Shown here: positions 7,227 to 15,417 of the stretch, one piece after another
Position numbering within the stretch: position 1 is the stretch's first letter
How the letters are laid out: each line of letters starts with the position of its first letter
Source of the DNA: Phycisphaerales bacterium
GTDB taxonomy: Bacteria; Planctomycetota; Phycisphaerae; UBA1845; Fen-1342
Reading direction: 5' to 3'
Assembly (NCBI GenBank): GCA_016795025.1
Contig: JAEUIR010000021.1
Location: 1-33,942, forward strand
DNA length: 33,942 bases
Position numbers and translations under genes: made by a program
The notes under the pieces: model-generated
Databases searched by the model: none
The model's input: the letters and a program-made list of their open reading frames with translations, nothing else
What the model was told of the DNA's origin: nothing

Positions 7227-8264
7227 TCACGGCCGTGCGCTGATTTCCATCATTCGATCCAGTGCCGCCCGCGCCCGCTCGCGCACGTTTGGGGCGACCG
7301 CGATCGCCGGTTGCAGATCGCGCAGCGCGACAAACAATTTTTCGAAAGTGTTCAACCGCATATATGGGCACAGCGCGCAGTCGCAGCCGCTGTGCGGCTG
7401 CGCGGTGATGAACGTCGCATCCGGCCGCCGCCGCCGCATCTGATGCAAAATTCCCGCTTCGGTCGCGATAATAAAACAGTCATGTTCGCTGCTTTCGACA
7501 TGCCGCAGGAGGGCGCTGGTCGAACCGACAAAATCCGCCAACGCCAGCACCGCTTCCTCGCACTCCGGGTGCGCAAGCACCTTCGCGCGCGGATGCTCGG
7601 TTTTCAGCTTCACGAGACGACGCGCGGAGAACTGTTCATGCACAATACAAAACCCCGGCCACAGCACAAGCTCGCGCCCGGTCTGGCGCGCCACCCACCT
7701 GCCGAGATGTCGATCCGGCGCAAACACGATCGGGCGATCCGCCGGCAGGCTTGCGACAATCTTGCAGGCATTCGCCGAGGTGCAGATCACATCCGACATG
7801 GCTTTTACGGCGGCGCTACAATTGATGTACGACACAACCGTGTGCCCCGGATATTGGCTCAGCCACTCGGCGAACGCGGGCGCGGGGCAGCGATCGGCCA
7901 GCGAGCAGCCCGCGTCCACATCGGGCACAACCACGGTCTTGTCCGGATTCAGAATCTTGGCCGTTTCGGCCATGAAATGAACGCCGCAAAACGCAATGAC
8001 ATCGGCGCGAGTTTCGGCCGCCTTTCGCGACAGCTCCAGGCTGTCTCCTACAAAATCGGCGATGTCCTGCAATTCGCCGTCCTGGTAGTAATGCGCGAGT
8101 ATGACGGCGTTGCGCTCGCGACGGAGGCGGCTAATTTCGGCTTCGATTTCATGTGCGGGGGGAATATCCGCGAAGCGCTGGCCCGATTCGAACTCCGGGC
8201 GAGCGGCGCGCGTCGCATTCGGCAGCGGCGCGAATACGGACTCAGCAGGAGTTGTCATGGGCAT
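7227..8264 (-). CDS. nadA: Quinolinate synthase
   Basis: A 345-residue [4Fe-4S] enzyme that condenses iminoaspartate with dihydroxyacetone phosphate to quinolinate. Motifs include AHYYQDGELQDIADFVGDS (substrate site), IAFCGVHFMAETAK (first cluster Cys), INCSAAVKAM, ICTSANACKI, LAHPECEEAV (second cluster Cys) and the C-terminal GCDCALCPYM (third). I choose the ATG at 8264: GGGAG at 8275-8279 lies 10 bases before it, and a TACAAT -10 box at 8288-8293 would start the transcript near 8281. A longer TTG start at 8288 would fall inside that -10 box. nadB follows directly, so one mRNA supplies both enzymes. Confidence 0.95.
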   Translation of the reverse strand: MPMTTPAESVFAPLPNATRAARPEFESGQRFADIPPAHEIEAEISRLRRERNAVILAHYYQDGELQDIADFVGDSLELSRKAAETRADVIAFCGVHFMAETAKILNPDKTVVVPDVDAGCSLADRCPAPAFAEWLSQYPGHTVVSYINCSAAVKAMSDVICTSANACKIVASLPADRPIVFAPDRHLGRWVARQTGRELVLWPGFCIVHEQFSARRLVKLKTEHPRAKVLAHPECEEAVLALADFVGSTSALLRHVESSEHDCFIIATEAGILHQMRRRRPDATFITAQPHSGCDCALCPYMRLNTFEKLFVALRDLQPAIAVAPNVRERARAALDRMMEISARP

Positions 8265-8287
8265 GTCGTGAATTCTCCCAATGCTCA

Positions 8288-8293
8288 ATTGTA
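8288..8293 (-). promoter_or_regulatory. -10 element of the nadA-nadB promoter
   Basis: TACAAT on the minus strand, placed so that transcription begins about 17 bases before the ATG and just ahead of the GGGAG ribosome-binding site. The -35 region (about 8311-8316) is poor and touches the inverted repeat at 8314-8337. This would suit an activated or repressed promoter. Confidence 0.42.
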
Positions 8294-8313
8294 TGGCAGC
8301 GCGGGGGGGCGTG

Positions 8314-8337
8314 TTGCGAATCGACGGCGGTTCGCAA
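8314..8337 (-). promoter_or_regulatory. Inverted repeat upstream of nadA, candidate operator
   Basis: TTGCGAA and TTCGCAA are perfect 7-bp inverted arms 10 bases apart, roughly -33 to -56 relative to the predicted nadA start site. No T-run follows on the minus strand, so it does not look like a terminator of the gene at 8369. It may bind a dimeric regulator of NAD synthesis. The regulator is not identified here. Confidence 0.4.
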
Positions 8338-8368
8338 GCAGTTAGGAGCAGGCGTTTTCGACGAGGGA

Positions 8369-9040
8369 CTAACGATGGTTGGCGAGCTTACGGAGATTCA
8401 GCCCACCGGCTGTTTCGAGCGAGAGCTCCCAGATTTCGCCGGGTTTCATCGGAGCAGCCGGCGCTTCGAGCTGAGCGACGCGGACGCCGAATTCGCGCGC
8501 GGTGTGGGGATTGTCCACAAACTCCCAGAAACGCCGCCAGAGCTGGTCGACGCGTTGCGCCTCGGCTGAGTCCTGGGGCCTGGGTCGATTGCGGCGGTCG
8601 ATTTCGACGCCATTTTGGGGAGCCTGCTGATCTCCAAAAATGCGGCGAAAAAGAGCGAGGCTGGCGAATTTCTCCGGTTCGTCGCCGGACAGACGCGCAT
8701 AGGCGAATTTCAGCACGAGCGTTTCGATGTAGATGACTGAGCCATGCACCACGATTTCGGCCGGTTCGCCCATGAGGGTGTCGGGGGCGATTTCCTGCCA
8801 GCGGAGCCGTGTGTGCGTGAGGCCTTGGGGCTCCGTGGACTGTGAAAGCACTTCGATCTGCGCGACGCGACGCGACGTGCTGAGTCGCTCGACATAGGAC
8901 AGCAGGCGGGCGCGCTCCTGCTCCAGCGCGCTGACTCGCGCTGTCAGCCAGCGCGTCTGCCACCAGCCGAATTGCACGATCACAAAGATCATGAACCCGG
9001 TGGCCAGGCAGGTGACGAGTGTGAAGCGGATCCATTTCAT
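8369..9040 (-). CDS. Single-pass membrane protein of unknown function
   Basis: A 223-residue protein. The N-terminus has a transmembrane helix (residues about 5-27, FTLVTCLATGFMIFVIVQFG). A short coiled coil follows (about 30-55, VSALEQERARLLSYVERLS). The rest is a soluble, probably periplasmic region with beta-strand character and no recognised motif. The helix is uncleaved-looking: no small-residue cleavage site follows it. It lies upstream of nadA on the same strand, separated by a 104-base gap containing the nadA promoter, so no functional link is implied. I do not recognise the family. Confidence 0.68.
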   Translation of the reverse strand: MKWIRFTLVTCLATGFMIFVIVQFGWWQTRWLTARVSALEQERARLLSYVERLSTSRRVAQIEVLSQSTEPQGLTHTRLRWQEIAPDTLMGEPAEIVVHGSVIYIETLVLKFAYARLSGDEPEKFASLALFRRIFGDQQAPQNGVEIDRRNRPRPQDSAEAQRVDQLWRRFWEFVDNPHTAREFGVRVAQLEAPAAPMKPGEIWELSLETAGGLNLRKLANHR

Positions 9041-9077
9041 GGCAGCGCGTTATACCGCGCGTGGGTGGCAAAGATGC

Positions 9078-9100
9078 GGGGAAATGCAAAATGCAAAAAG
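9078..9100. repeat. Dispersed AT-rich intergenic repeat copy
   Basis: Contains AAATGCAAAATGCAAAAAG, two tandem ATGCAAA units between two divergent membrane-protein genes. It belongs to the same loose family as the copies at 3599, 13207, 14521 and 20741. Confidence 0.48.
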
Positions 9101-9160
9101 CGGCGCTGTTTGTGGCGCACCAGCAGGCGCCGAACTTCCCTCAATGACGGGACGTTCGCG

Positions 9161-9166
9161 TACAAT
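9161..9166 (+). promoter_or_regulatory. Possible -10 element for the membrane protein at 9223
   Basis: TACAAT about 57 bases before the ATG, with only a weak -35 (TTCCCT near 9136). Transcription would start near 9173. Confidence 0.3.
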
Positions 9167-9222
9167 CAGACTTTAGTCGGCAATGTCGGCTAATTAGAGC
9201 AAACCAGGAGCAGAGAAACGGA

Positions 9223-10044
9223 ATGCCGACGATCATCGCGGCGATCACGAGAGAAGGATCATCCCCAACTTCGCAGCCTTTCGGCTTCGACTCGCCGGCG
9301 TTCGGGCTGGTGCTGCTCATCGGTGCGCTGCTCGCTGTCAGTTTCATGCTCGCGCCCGTCCTCGTGCATTGGCGCATGCGACGACGCGCGTCGCTGGAAG
9401 CGCCGGAACGATTGCTCACTCGCCTCAATCGCCGGTCGCTCTGGCTTTTCGCGGCGCTCGTCATTGCCGTGGCAGTGGGAATCGCCTCCACACAGCCGCT
9501 CACCAGCGCGTGGCGGCCGCTGAGCTTGTTCATCGCGGCGCTGACCGTGCTGAGCGTGGCTCACATCACTGGCCGGGGGTGGATGGACTACCTCGGGTTG
9601 ATTTTTGTTTGCGGGGTGGCAGCATCGATCGCGGTGGATTGGCTGCCGATGGGCGGCGCGGGCGGTCTGACCGGGCTGGGGCTGGCGGGCTTTCTGGTGT
9701 TCTGGCTGAGCCGGTTCTGGCGGCAGCAACTGCTGGATGGCGTCGCCTGGACAACGACCGGTCGGTTAGTGCCGAAAGCCGCGGGCGTCGCGCATGTGTC
9801 GGCGTTTGTGGCGTTGGCCTATTCGCTTTGGCTGGGTTACGCGCATAAGCGCGGCGTGACGCTCGAACTCATTGGGCCGGTGGCGGGAGGCATGACCGCG
9901 TTTGTGCTGGCGGCCTTCGGCGCGGCGCTTGTGTTTGCCGCACATCAGGCCGGCACACGGGCTGGTTTCGCGAGCGGGGTGGTGTCGGTGCTGGCGGCGC
10001 TGGTGTGCGCGGCGCGGACGATCTACGACGCGCGAACAGAGTGA
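9223..10044 (+). CDS. Polytopic membrane protein of unknown function
   Basis: A 273-residue, very hydrophobic protein with about seven or eight predicted membrane spans, for example residues ~22-45 (GLVLLIGALLAVSFMLAPVLV), ~70-90, ~97-115, ~125-145 and further spans to the C-terminus. Short Arg-rich loops (HWRMRRRAS near 48-56) suggest cytoplasmic faces. There are no conserved catalytic motifs that I can recognise. AGGAG sits 12 bases before the ATG. It is divergent from the gene at 8369 and 178 bases ahead of the peptidase gene. It could be a transporter-like or scaffold membrane protein; the sequence does not decide. Confidence 0.7.
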   Translation: MPTIIAAITREGSSPTSQPFGFDSPAFGLVLLIGALLAVSFMLAPVLVHWRMRRRASLEAPERLLTRLNRRSLWLFAALVIAVAVGIASTQPLTSAWRPLSLFIAALTVLSVAHITGRGWMDYLGLIFVCGVAASIAVDWLPMGGAGGLTGLGLAGFLVFWLSRFWRQQLLDGVAWTTTGRLVPKAAGVAHVSAFVALAYSLWLGYAHKRGVTLELIGPVAGGMTAFVLAAFGAALVFAAHQAGTRAGFASGVVSVLAALVCAARTIYDARTE

Positions 10045-10222
10045 ATCAGGTTCTTGGGGCATTTGACCAATGATCCCGGGGGCGCGGCGCGGATTTCGCG
10101 ATTCGGGATTCCTGGCGCCCACCGCTGGCGTCGATTTGCCGCCGCCGTTACCTTCGAACAAACAGGTTTAGTTTGACCGTAAGCAATGATTCAGCGGCAG
10201 CGTCGCTCGAAAGGATCCGCGA

Positions 10223-12418
10223 ATGTTCATATCGCTATTGATCCACAATGGTCTCAGCCGATCGCCGATATTGTCCGGCAGCGCGACGGGGCGAGCGTCG
10301 TTTTGCGCCGGCTTGGCCGCCGCAGCGGGTTTGATCGCGGGCTGCGCCGATCGTCCGGGCGTCGCGCCCGCGACGCGCGTCGAATCCCATGACGAAGTGA
10401 TTCACGGCGTAACGGTGGCTGACCCGTATCGCTGGCTTGAAAACGCCGACGATTATGAAGTGCAGCGCTGGACGGAGCGGCAAAACGCGCTGACCCGCTC
10501 ACAACTCGATCAATTCAGCGAGCGTGCGGCAATCGTCAGCCAGCTCGAAAAACTCAATGACACGACAACGACCTCCAGCCCGATGGTGGTCGGCAGCCGT
10601 CTGTTTTTCACGCGCCGCGCGGGGCTTCAAAATCAGCCGCTGCTGTGTTATCGCGAAAACAGCATGGCCGGCGAAGCGAAGATCGCGATCGACCCGAACA
10701 AATTCAGCGCCGACGGAACGGTCGCGCTGGACTGGTGGTTTCCGTCGCCGGACGGCGGGTTCATCATTTACGGCCGGTCTTCGAGCGGCGACGAGCAAAG
10801 CACGCTGTATTTGCATGACGTTGGCGCGCATGCCGACTCGCAGCTTCGCATTCCGCACACGCGCGCGTGCTCGGTGGCCTGGGAAGCGCGCTCGCGCGGC
10901 TTTTTCTATACGCGCTACCCCGATCCTGCGAAGGTAAAGCCAGAGGAGGCGGCGTATCACCGACACGTGTATTACCACAAATTCGGCACGCTGCTGGACG
11001 CGGATGAGCGCGTTTTCGGCGAAGGCCGTGCGAAGGAGGAATGGAACGACGTCAAGAACACCAGCGATTTCAAGCACGTGCTGTTGATGAATTCGCTCGA
11101 TTGGGCAAAGAACGATTTGTACATCCGCAAAGGCGACAAGTTTGAGCCGATCGCGGTGGGGCTGGACGGTCGCTTTGACGCCGACGCCTACGGGCAGCAG
11201 TTGTTCATTCAAACCAACTGGCAGGCGCCGCGCGGGCGCATCCTGACAACCGAGATCGACAAGCTCGGCAAGGAGAACTGGAAAGAACTGATTCCGCAGG
11301 GTGACGGCGTGATCGACGCCTTCGCGATGATCGGGGGCAAAATCGTCGTTCACATGCTGCAAAACGCGCATTCAAAAGTGCGCGTGTATGAGCGCACCGG
11401 CGAGTTGCTGGACGAAGTGCGCTTGCCGGGGATCGGCACGGTGCGGGGCCTTGGCGGCAAGCCTGACGGCGACACTGTGTATTTCTCGTTTGAGTCGTTC
11501 GCGTATCCGCCGGCGGTGTGTACGTATGACATCAAGTCGCGCGAAATGAAAATCGTCGAGAAGACCGAGGTGAATTTTGACTTCGAGAAATACACCACCA
11601 ACCAGATCTGGACGCGCTCGAAGGATGGAACGCGCGTGCCGATCTTTGTGATTCATCGCAAGGATATGCAGCTCAACGGCACGAACCCGGCCGTTTTGTA
11701 TGGCTACGGAGGGTTCGAAATCAGCATCACGCCCACGTACAACCCGCAACTTTTCGTGTGGCTCAGCCGCGGCGGCGTCTACGCGGTCGCGAATCTGCGC
11801 GGCGGAGGCGAGTTCGGCGCGGCGTGGCATCAGGCCGGGAGGCTCGACAAGAAACAGAACGTGTTTGATGATTTCTACGCCGCGGCCGAGAAACTGATCG
11901 CCGACAAATACACTCGTCCCGAGCGACTGGGTTGCTATGGCGGGAGCAACGGCGGATTACTGGTAGGCGCGGCCGTCACGCAGCGGCCGGAGTTATGGCG
12001 GGCCGCGCACAGCGCGGTTCCGCTGCTTGACATGATCCGCTATCACAAGCTCTCGATCGCCCGGCTGTGGATTCCGGAATACGGCTCGGCGGAGGACGCC
12101 GCGCAGTTCAGGTCACTGATCGCGTATTCGCCGTATCACAATGTGAAGCCGGGCGTCTGCTATCCCGCAACGCTGCTGAGCACGGCCGAGTCAGACTCGC
12201 GCGTAGACCCGATGCACGCGCGCAAGATGGCGGCGATGATGCAGGCGGCGCAAAACTGCAAAGAACATCCCGTGCTGCTGCGCGTCGAGACGAAGGCAGG
12301 CCACGGCGCGGGCAAACCGTTGAACAAGCAGATCGAAACGCAGGCAGATCACTGGACGTTCATGGGGTGGCAACTAGGCGTTTTCGGGTCGAGCGGCGCG
12401 GAAGAGGCGGCGCGTTGA
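10223..12418 (+). CDS. Prolyl oligopeptidase family serine peptidase (S9A), putative lipoprotein
   Basis: A 731-residue enzyme that cleaves short peptides after proline. The N-terminus is a signal sequence with a lipobox-like LIAGC (Cys near residue 41), so the protein is probably lipid-anchored outside the cytoplasmic membrane. The start of the mature domain, HGVTVADPYRWLEN, is the standard S9A opening. The beta-propeller spans about 110-440. The alpha/beta hydrolase domain has the nucleophile motif GGSNGGLL (Ser near 575), the Asp motif DSRVDPMHA (near 657) and the His motif KAGHGAG (near 693). The catalytic triad is complete. AAGGA lies 7 bases before the ATG. Its stop codon overlaps the trpA TTG start. 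It probably feeds on imported or periplasmic peptides. Confidence 0.93.
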   Translation: MFISLLIHNGLSRSPILSGSATGRASFCAGLAAAAGLIAGCADRPGVAPATRVESHDEVIHGVTVADPYRWLENADDYEVQRWTERQNALTRSQLDQFSERAAIVSQLEKLNDTTTTSSPMVVGSRLFFTRRAGLQNQPLLCYRENSMAGEAKIAIDPNKFSADGTVALDWWFPSPDGGFIIYGRSSSGDEQSTLYLHDVGAHADSQLRIPHTRACSVAWEARSRGFFYTRYPDPAKVKPEEAAYHRHVYYHKFGTLLDADERVFGEGRAKEEWNDVKNTSDFKHVLLMNSLDWAKNDLYIRKGDKFEPIAVGLDGRFDADAYGQQLFIQTNWQAPRGRILTTEIDKLGKENWKELIPQGDGVIDAFAMIGGKIVVHMLQNAHSKVRVYERTGELLDEVRLPGIGTVRGLGGKPDGDTVYFSFESFAYPPAVCTYDIKSREMKIVEKTEVNFDFEKYTTNQIWTRSKDGTRVPIFVIHRKDMQLNGTNPAVLYGYGGFEISITPTYNPQLFVWLSRGGVYAVANLRGGGEFGAAWHQAGRLDKKQNVFDDFYAAAEKLIADKYTRPERLGCYGGSNGGLLVGAAVTQRPELWRAAHSAVPLLDMIRYHKLSIARLWIPEYGSAEDAAQFRSLIAYSPYHNVKPGVCYPATLLSTAESDSRVDPMHARKMAAMMQAAQNCKEHPVLLRVETKAGHGAGKPLNKQIETQADHWTFMGWQLGVFGSSGAEEAAR

Positions 12419-13209
12419 AGCGTCTTTCGGCGAGCTTTGAGTCGTCGGCGCGTGGGCGGCGGAGCATATTGCCGTACATCACGGCCGGCTTTCCGAATGC
12501 GGCCACGACAATCGCGATTCTCGATGCGCTCGATCCGGCTCTATGCCCCTGCGTTGAGTTGGGGATTCCGTTTTCCGATCCAATCGCCGATGGTCCGGTG
12601 ATTCAGGCGTCGTTTTCGCGCGCGCTGGCTTGCGGGTTCCGCTTGTCGCCGTTTCTGGAGGCGCTCGGGGCAGCGCAATCACGGATTCGCGTGCCGCTGG
12701 TCGCGATGGTGAGCTATTCGATCGGATATCGGCGCGGCATCGATTCGTTCGCGCGCGAATTGCGCGCGGCCGGCATTGAAGGGCTTCTGATGCCGGATTT
12801 GTCGCTGGAGGAAATCGGCGACACCGCCGCGCGCTGTGCGACAGCGGATGTCGCACTGGTGGCGATGGTCGCGCCGACGACATCAGCCGAACGGCGCAGG
12901 CGTCTGGCCGACATTTCCCGCCCATTTGTGTATTACCAATCGACCGTGGGTGTAACGGGCGAGCGCGCCGCGCTGCCGCCGGAGCTGCGCGAGGATGTGG
13001 CCGCGCTGCGCGCGACGTGCGGAAAACCGGTATGCGTGGGCTTCGGCATTTCGCGGTCGGAGCATGTGGCGGCGGTTTGCGAATTCGCTGACGGCGCGAT
13101 CGTCGGCAGCGCGATTGTTCGTCGCGTGCTGGCTGCCGCGGATGCGGGGCGCGGCCCGGCGGAAATCGCGCGGGACATTGCAACGTTTGTGGCCGAATTA
13201 GCGGCGTAA
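12415..13209 (+). CDS. trpA: Tryptophan synthase alpha chain
   Basis: A 264-residue TIM barrel that cleaves indole-3-glycerol phosphate to indole and glyceraldehyde 3-phosphate; indole passes to TrpB, which is not in this window. VELGIPFSDPIADGPVIQ carries the catalytic Glu and Asp (E. coli Glu49/Asp60). YYQSTVGVTGER and VGFGISRSEHV are the loop 6 and phosphate-binding regions. The open frame extends to 12067, but that part lies inside the peptidase gene in another frame. I therefore place the start at the TTG of 12415, which overlaps the peptidase TGA (TTGA) and follows GAGG by 7 bases. This gives the normal family length. Translational coupling to an unrelated peptidase gene is unusual. Confidence 0.93.
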   Translation: MKRLSASFESSARGRRSILPYITAGFPNAATTIAILDALDPALCPCVELGIPFSDPIADGPVIQASFSRALACGFRLSPFLEALGAAQSRIRVPLVAMVSYSIGYRRGIDSFARELRAAGIEGLLMPDLSLEEIGDTAARCATADVALVAMVAPTTSAERRRRLADISRPFVYYQSTVGVTGERAALPPELREDVAALRATCGKPVCVGFGISRSEHVAAVCEFADGAIVGSAIVRRVLAAADAGRGPAEIARDIATFVAELAA

Positions 13210-13240
13210 ACAAAGCACAATGTAAAACTCAAAATGCGGA
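13207..13240. repeat. Dispersed AT-rich intergenic repeat copy
   Basis: An A-rich stretch with ACAATGTAAAACTCAAAATG, starting at the trpA stop and lying between the convergent trpA and radical SAM genes. It is a looser match to the GCAAAATGC family seen in four other gaps. Confidence 0.38.
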
Positions 13241-13296
13241 CATCGCAGGCACGTTCGGCGCGCCGCGTGTCAAAATGAGGCGTCACGCTACCCGTG

Positions 13297-14382
13297 TCAT
13301 TGGATCACCGGCAGCGAAACGCGCCGGCGTTCGATGGCTTCACGCCAGGCAGCCGTCTCCGAATGGTCCCGCGCGTTCGCGTAACAATCCGCAGGGCCGA
13401 TGGCATGCGGCCATATTCCAGCTTCGAACAGAAACTGCCGCGCGTCGCTGCACAAATGGCACTTGCTCGCGTATCCATCGACTCGCGGAATATAACCAAC
13501 CTCAATCGCTCGCTGCATCAGCGCGTAACTGCCGCCGCGCACAACGGCTTCGAGAACCGGATTCGACGGCCACGCGCGGCTCAGGCGCTCCCACAGCACA
13601 TCCGCCGGCTGTTCATGCAGGTTGCCGAGGATGATGCCGGCGCAGACGCCGGGAAAGACATTTCCGAACGCATCAACATGCACGTGCCGGCTTTGAAGAA
13701 TCTCGGATTCGCAGCGCCGATTGCGAAAATGCTCGGCGGGATAGCGCGGTAATAACGGCGCGAGGCGATCGGCCGCGCGTCCCGCGATGCGATCCGCATG
13801 CTTCGCGGTGGCCAGCGCGAAGATCGACTGCTTTTCGTGGACGGCTCTGCCGCGCACGTCCACGGGACGAAGCAGCGTATCCCACCAGCGCACGCGCACG
13901 CGTCGACCACCAAGCACGCGGCGCGCCATGGACAGCAGCCGCACGACGCGGTCGAGCGGGATAAACTCCTGGTGATACGCATCCGCGGAGATGTGCAACA
14001 TGTTCATGCCGAAGGCGTCGAGTTGCTCAAGCCGCGCGCGAACCAGGTTCTCGTCACTCGCCCAGAACGCATTGGTCTCGATCTTTTCGAGCGGCGGCAG
14101 GCCCGCCTCGTGCGCCGCCCGCACAATGCTGAGTAATTGTGGCCAATCACCGAATGGCTCGCCGCCGGCCAGATGGATTTTCATCGTCCGGGATTCGCCG
14201 GCCGCATGCTGTTGGAGCCCGCGCCAAAATGCCACGGCGTCGGCGGGGGACATTTTTCCGCCGCGATCAGGCGCGCTATATACGTAGCAGAACGCGCATT
14301 TCGCATTGCACCAATATGTGACCATAAGTCCTGCGTATTCCCAGCGGGTGAGCGGCGGCGGAACTGGCGCGAGATCATTCAC
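13297..14382 (-). CDS. Radical SAM protein of unknown substrate
   Basis: A 361-residue protein. The CxxxCxxC cluster motif is CNAKCAFC (about residues 25-32); these cysteines bind the [4Fe-4S] cluster that cleaves S-adenosylmethionine. HLAGGEPFGDWPQL (about 70-83) is the GGEP SAM-binding motif. Later cysteines (RRCESEI near 226, FPGVCAGI near 247, KCHLC near 311-315, DCY near 336) resemble a SPASM/twitch-type auxiliary-cluster region. The start is GTG; a TAGAAT -10-like hexamer (14392-14397) lies 9 bases before it. No precursor peptide, methyltransferase or dehydrogenase gene is adjacent, so the substrate cannot be inferred. The family is radical SAM with good certainty; the role is unknown. 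Confidence 0.87.
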   Translation of the reverse strand: MNDLAPVPPPLTRWEYAGLMVTYWCNAKCAFCYVYSAPDRGGKMSPADAVAFWRGLQQHAAGESRTMKIHLAGGEPFGDWPQLLSIVRAAHEAGLPPLEKIETNAFWASDENLVRARLEQLDAFGMNMLHISADAYHQEFIPLDRVVRLLSMARRVLGGRRVRVRWWDTLLRPVDVRGRAVHEKQSIFALATAKHADRIAGRAADRLAPLLPRYPAEHFRNRRCESEILQSRHVHVDAFGNVFPGVCAGIILGNLHEQPADVLWERLSRAWPSNPVLEAVVRGGSYALMQRAIEVGYIPRVDGYASKCHLCSDARQFLFEAGIWPHAIGPADCYANARDHSETAAWREAIERRRVSLPVIQ

Positions 14383-14458
14383 AGCGCGATTATTCTATGC
14401 GAGGCGTGCTTTGCGGATTCGGAATTTGATGCGCCTGACAATACCCGGCGCTGTCCCC

Positions 14459-14488
14459 GGCCGCGATCGCGCGATTACGCTCGCGGCC
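14459..14488 (-). other. 8-bp inverted repeat downstream of trpC
   Basis: GGCCGCGA (14459-14466) and TCGCGGCC (14481-14488) pair perfectly around a 14-base loop. They lie about 64 bases past the trpC stop and 77 bases before the radical SAM start. There is no T-run. It may end trpC transcription or stabilise its 3' end. Confidence 0.3.
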
Positions 14489-14520
14489 CCGCCAGACACG
14501 ATGTCTTGGATAGGCCTTTT

Positions 14521-14558
14521 GTTGCGTCTTGAATCTTGCGTTCTGCATCGCTCATTCC
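14521..14558. repeat. Dispersed intergenic repeat copy (complement)
   Basis: On the minus strand this reads GATGCAGAACGCAAGATTC with GGGGAATGAGC before it, matching the AATGCAAAACGCAGAATGC-type family on the opposite strand. It overlaps the end of trpC by a few bases. Confidence 0.38.
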
Positions 14559-15352
14559 CCCAGCAATTCCCGCAGTTTCTCTGCTGGGGCGCCGCTGCGC
14601 ATCAGCGTTTCGCCGATCAGCAGCGCTCGTGCGCCGGCCGCGTGCATGCGGCGCACGTCATCCCGCGTGCGAAGCCCGCTCTCGCTGACGATCGGCAGAT
14701 CGGCAAGCACCCTTGGAGAAAGTTGCTCCGTGACGGCGATGTCGATGGTTTGCGTCGCCAAATTGCGGTTGTTGATTCCGAGCAGAATGCCGTCGCGCCG
14801 CGGGCCCATGGCCGTAAACACCATGGCCAGCGGCTCCGCGGAATGAACTTCGATGAGCACGCCAAGTTGAAGCGAACGGGCCAGCGCCGCGAATTCCGCG
14901 AGCTGCGCGCCGCTGAGCGCCTCGGCAATAAGCAGGATCGCGTCCGCGCCGGCCGCACGACTCTCATGTATCTGGTACGAATCAACGATGAAGTCCTTGC
15001 GAAGCACCGGGAGCGCGACAGCTGTTCGCACGCTTTGAATAAGTGCCAGGTCTCCGCGAAAAAAACGCGCGTCGGTCAACACGCTCAGCGCCACGGCGCC
15101 GCCTGCTGCGTACTGCCGGGCGATTGCGACAGGATCGAAGTCTTGCGCGATCAGGCCCGCCGACGGGCTGGCGCGTTTGATTTCTGCGATCACATTTGGG
15201 CGGCGCGCGTTTGGCGCCGCAACGGCCGTGAAGAAATCGCGCGGCGCTTGCGCATACGCCGGCAGCGCTCGCAGCGCTTCGACGGGAGCGAGGAGGCGCG
15301 CTCGCTCGACTTCGTCGCGCTTGTGCGCCAGGATTTCCGCCAGTACGTTCAT
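14552..15352 (-). CDS. trpC: Indole-3-glycerol phosphate synthase
   Basis: A 266-residue TIM-barrel enzyme that converts carboxyphenylaminodeoxyribulose phosphate to indole-3-glycerol phosphate, the substrate of TrpA. Signature regions are IAEIKRASPSAG (catalytic Lys), VLTDARFFRGD, PVLRKDFIVDSYQ (catalytic Lys), ADAILLIAEAL, LIEVHSAEP (catalytic Glu), GINNRNLAT and VSESGLRTRDD, all in the expected order. The start at 15352 (MNVLAEILAHKRDEV) is the usual family N-terminus, with GAGG 8 bases before it; an upstream ATG at 15388 adds only non-homologous residues. It is monofunctional with no fused TrpF. It lies 1.3 kb from trpA on the opposite strand. No leader peptide with tandem Trp codons is seen. 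Confidence 0.95.
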   Translation of the reverse strand: MNVLAEILAHKRDEVERARLLAPVEALRALPAYAQAPRDFFTAVAAPNARRPNVIAEIKRASPSAGLIAQDFDPVAIARQYAAGGAVALSVLTDARFFRGDLALIQSVRTAVALPVLRKDFIVDSYQIHESRAAGADAILLIAEALSGAQLAEFAALARSLQLGVLIEVHSAEPLAMVFTAMGPRRDGILLGINNRNLATQTIDIAVTEQLSPRVLADLPIVSESGLRTRDDVRRMHAAGARALLIGETLMRSGAPAEKLRELLGE

Positions 15353-15417
15353 CACGTTCGCCTCTGCGCCGCCGCGTGGCCGGCGCAACGAGCCTCCGGC
15401 ATCGCACGGAAACCAGC

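Noticed and set aside
8180-8200. Sequence resembling a tRNA T-arm (GATTCGAACTCCGGGC)
   Set aside because: It lies inside nadA with no acceptor or anticodon stem around it.
7167-8345. 392-aa plus-strand ORF across nadA
   Set aside because: It lies antisense to nadA, whose protein motifs are complete. The ORF has the Arg/His/Gln-rich composition of a shadow frame.
12067-12414. N-terminal part of the 380-aa frame before trpA
   Set aside because: It lies within the prolyl oligopeptidase catalytic domain in another frame. TrpA homology begins at the TTG at 12415.
14383-15417. trp attenuator or T-box upstream of trpC
   Set aside because: The 65-base divergent gap before trpC has no leader peptide with tandem Trp codons and no T-box-like stem-loops.
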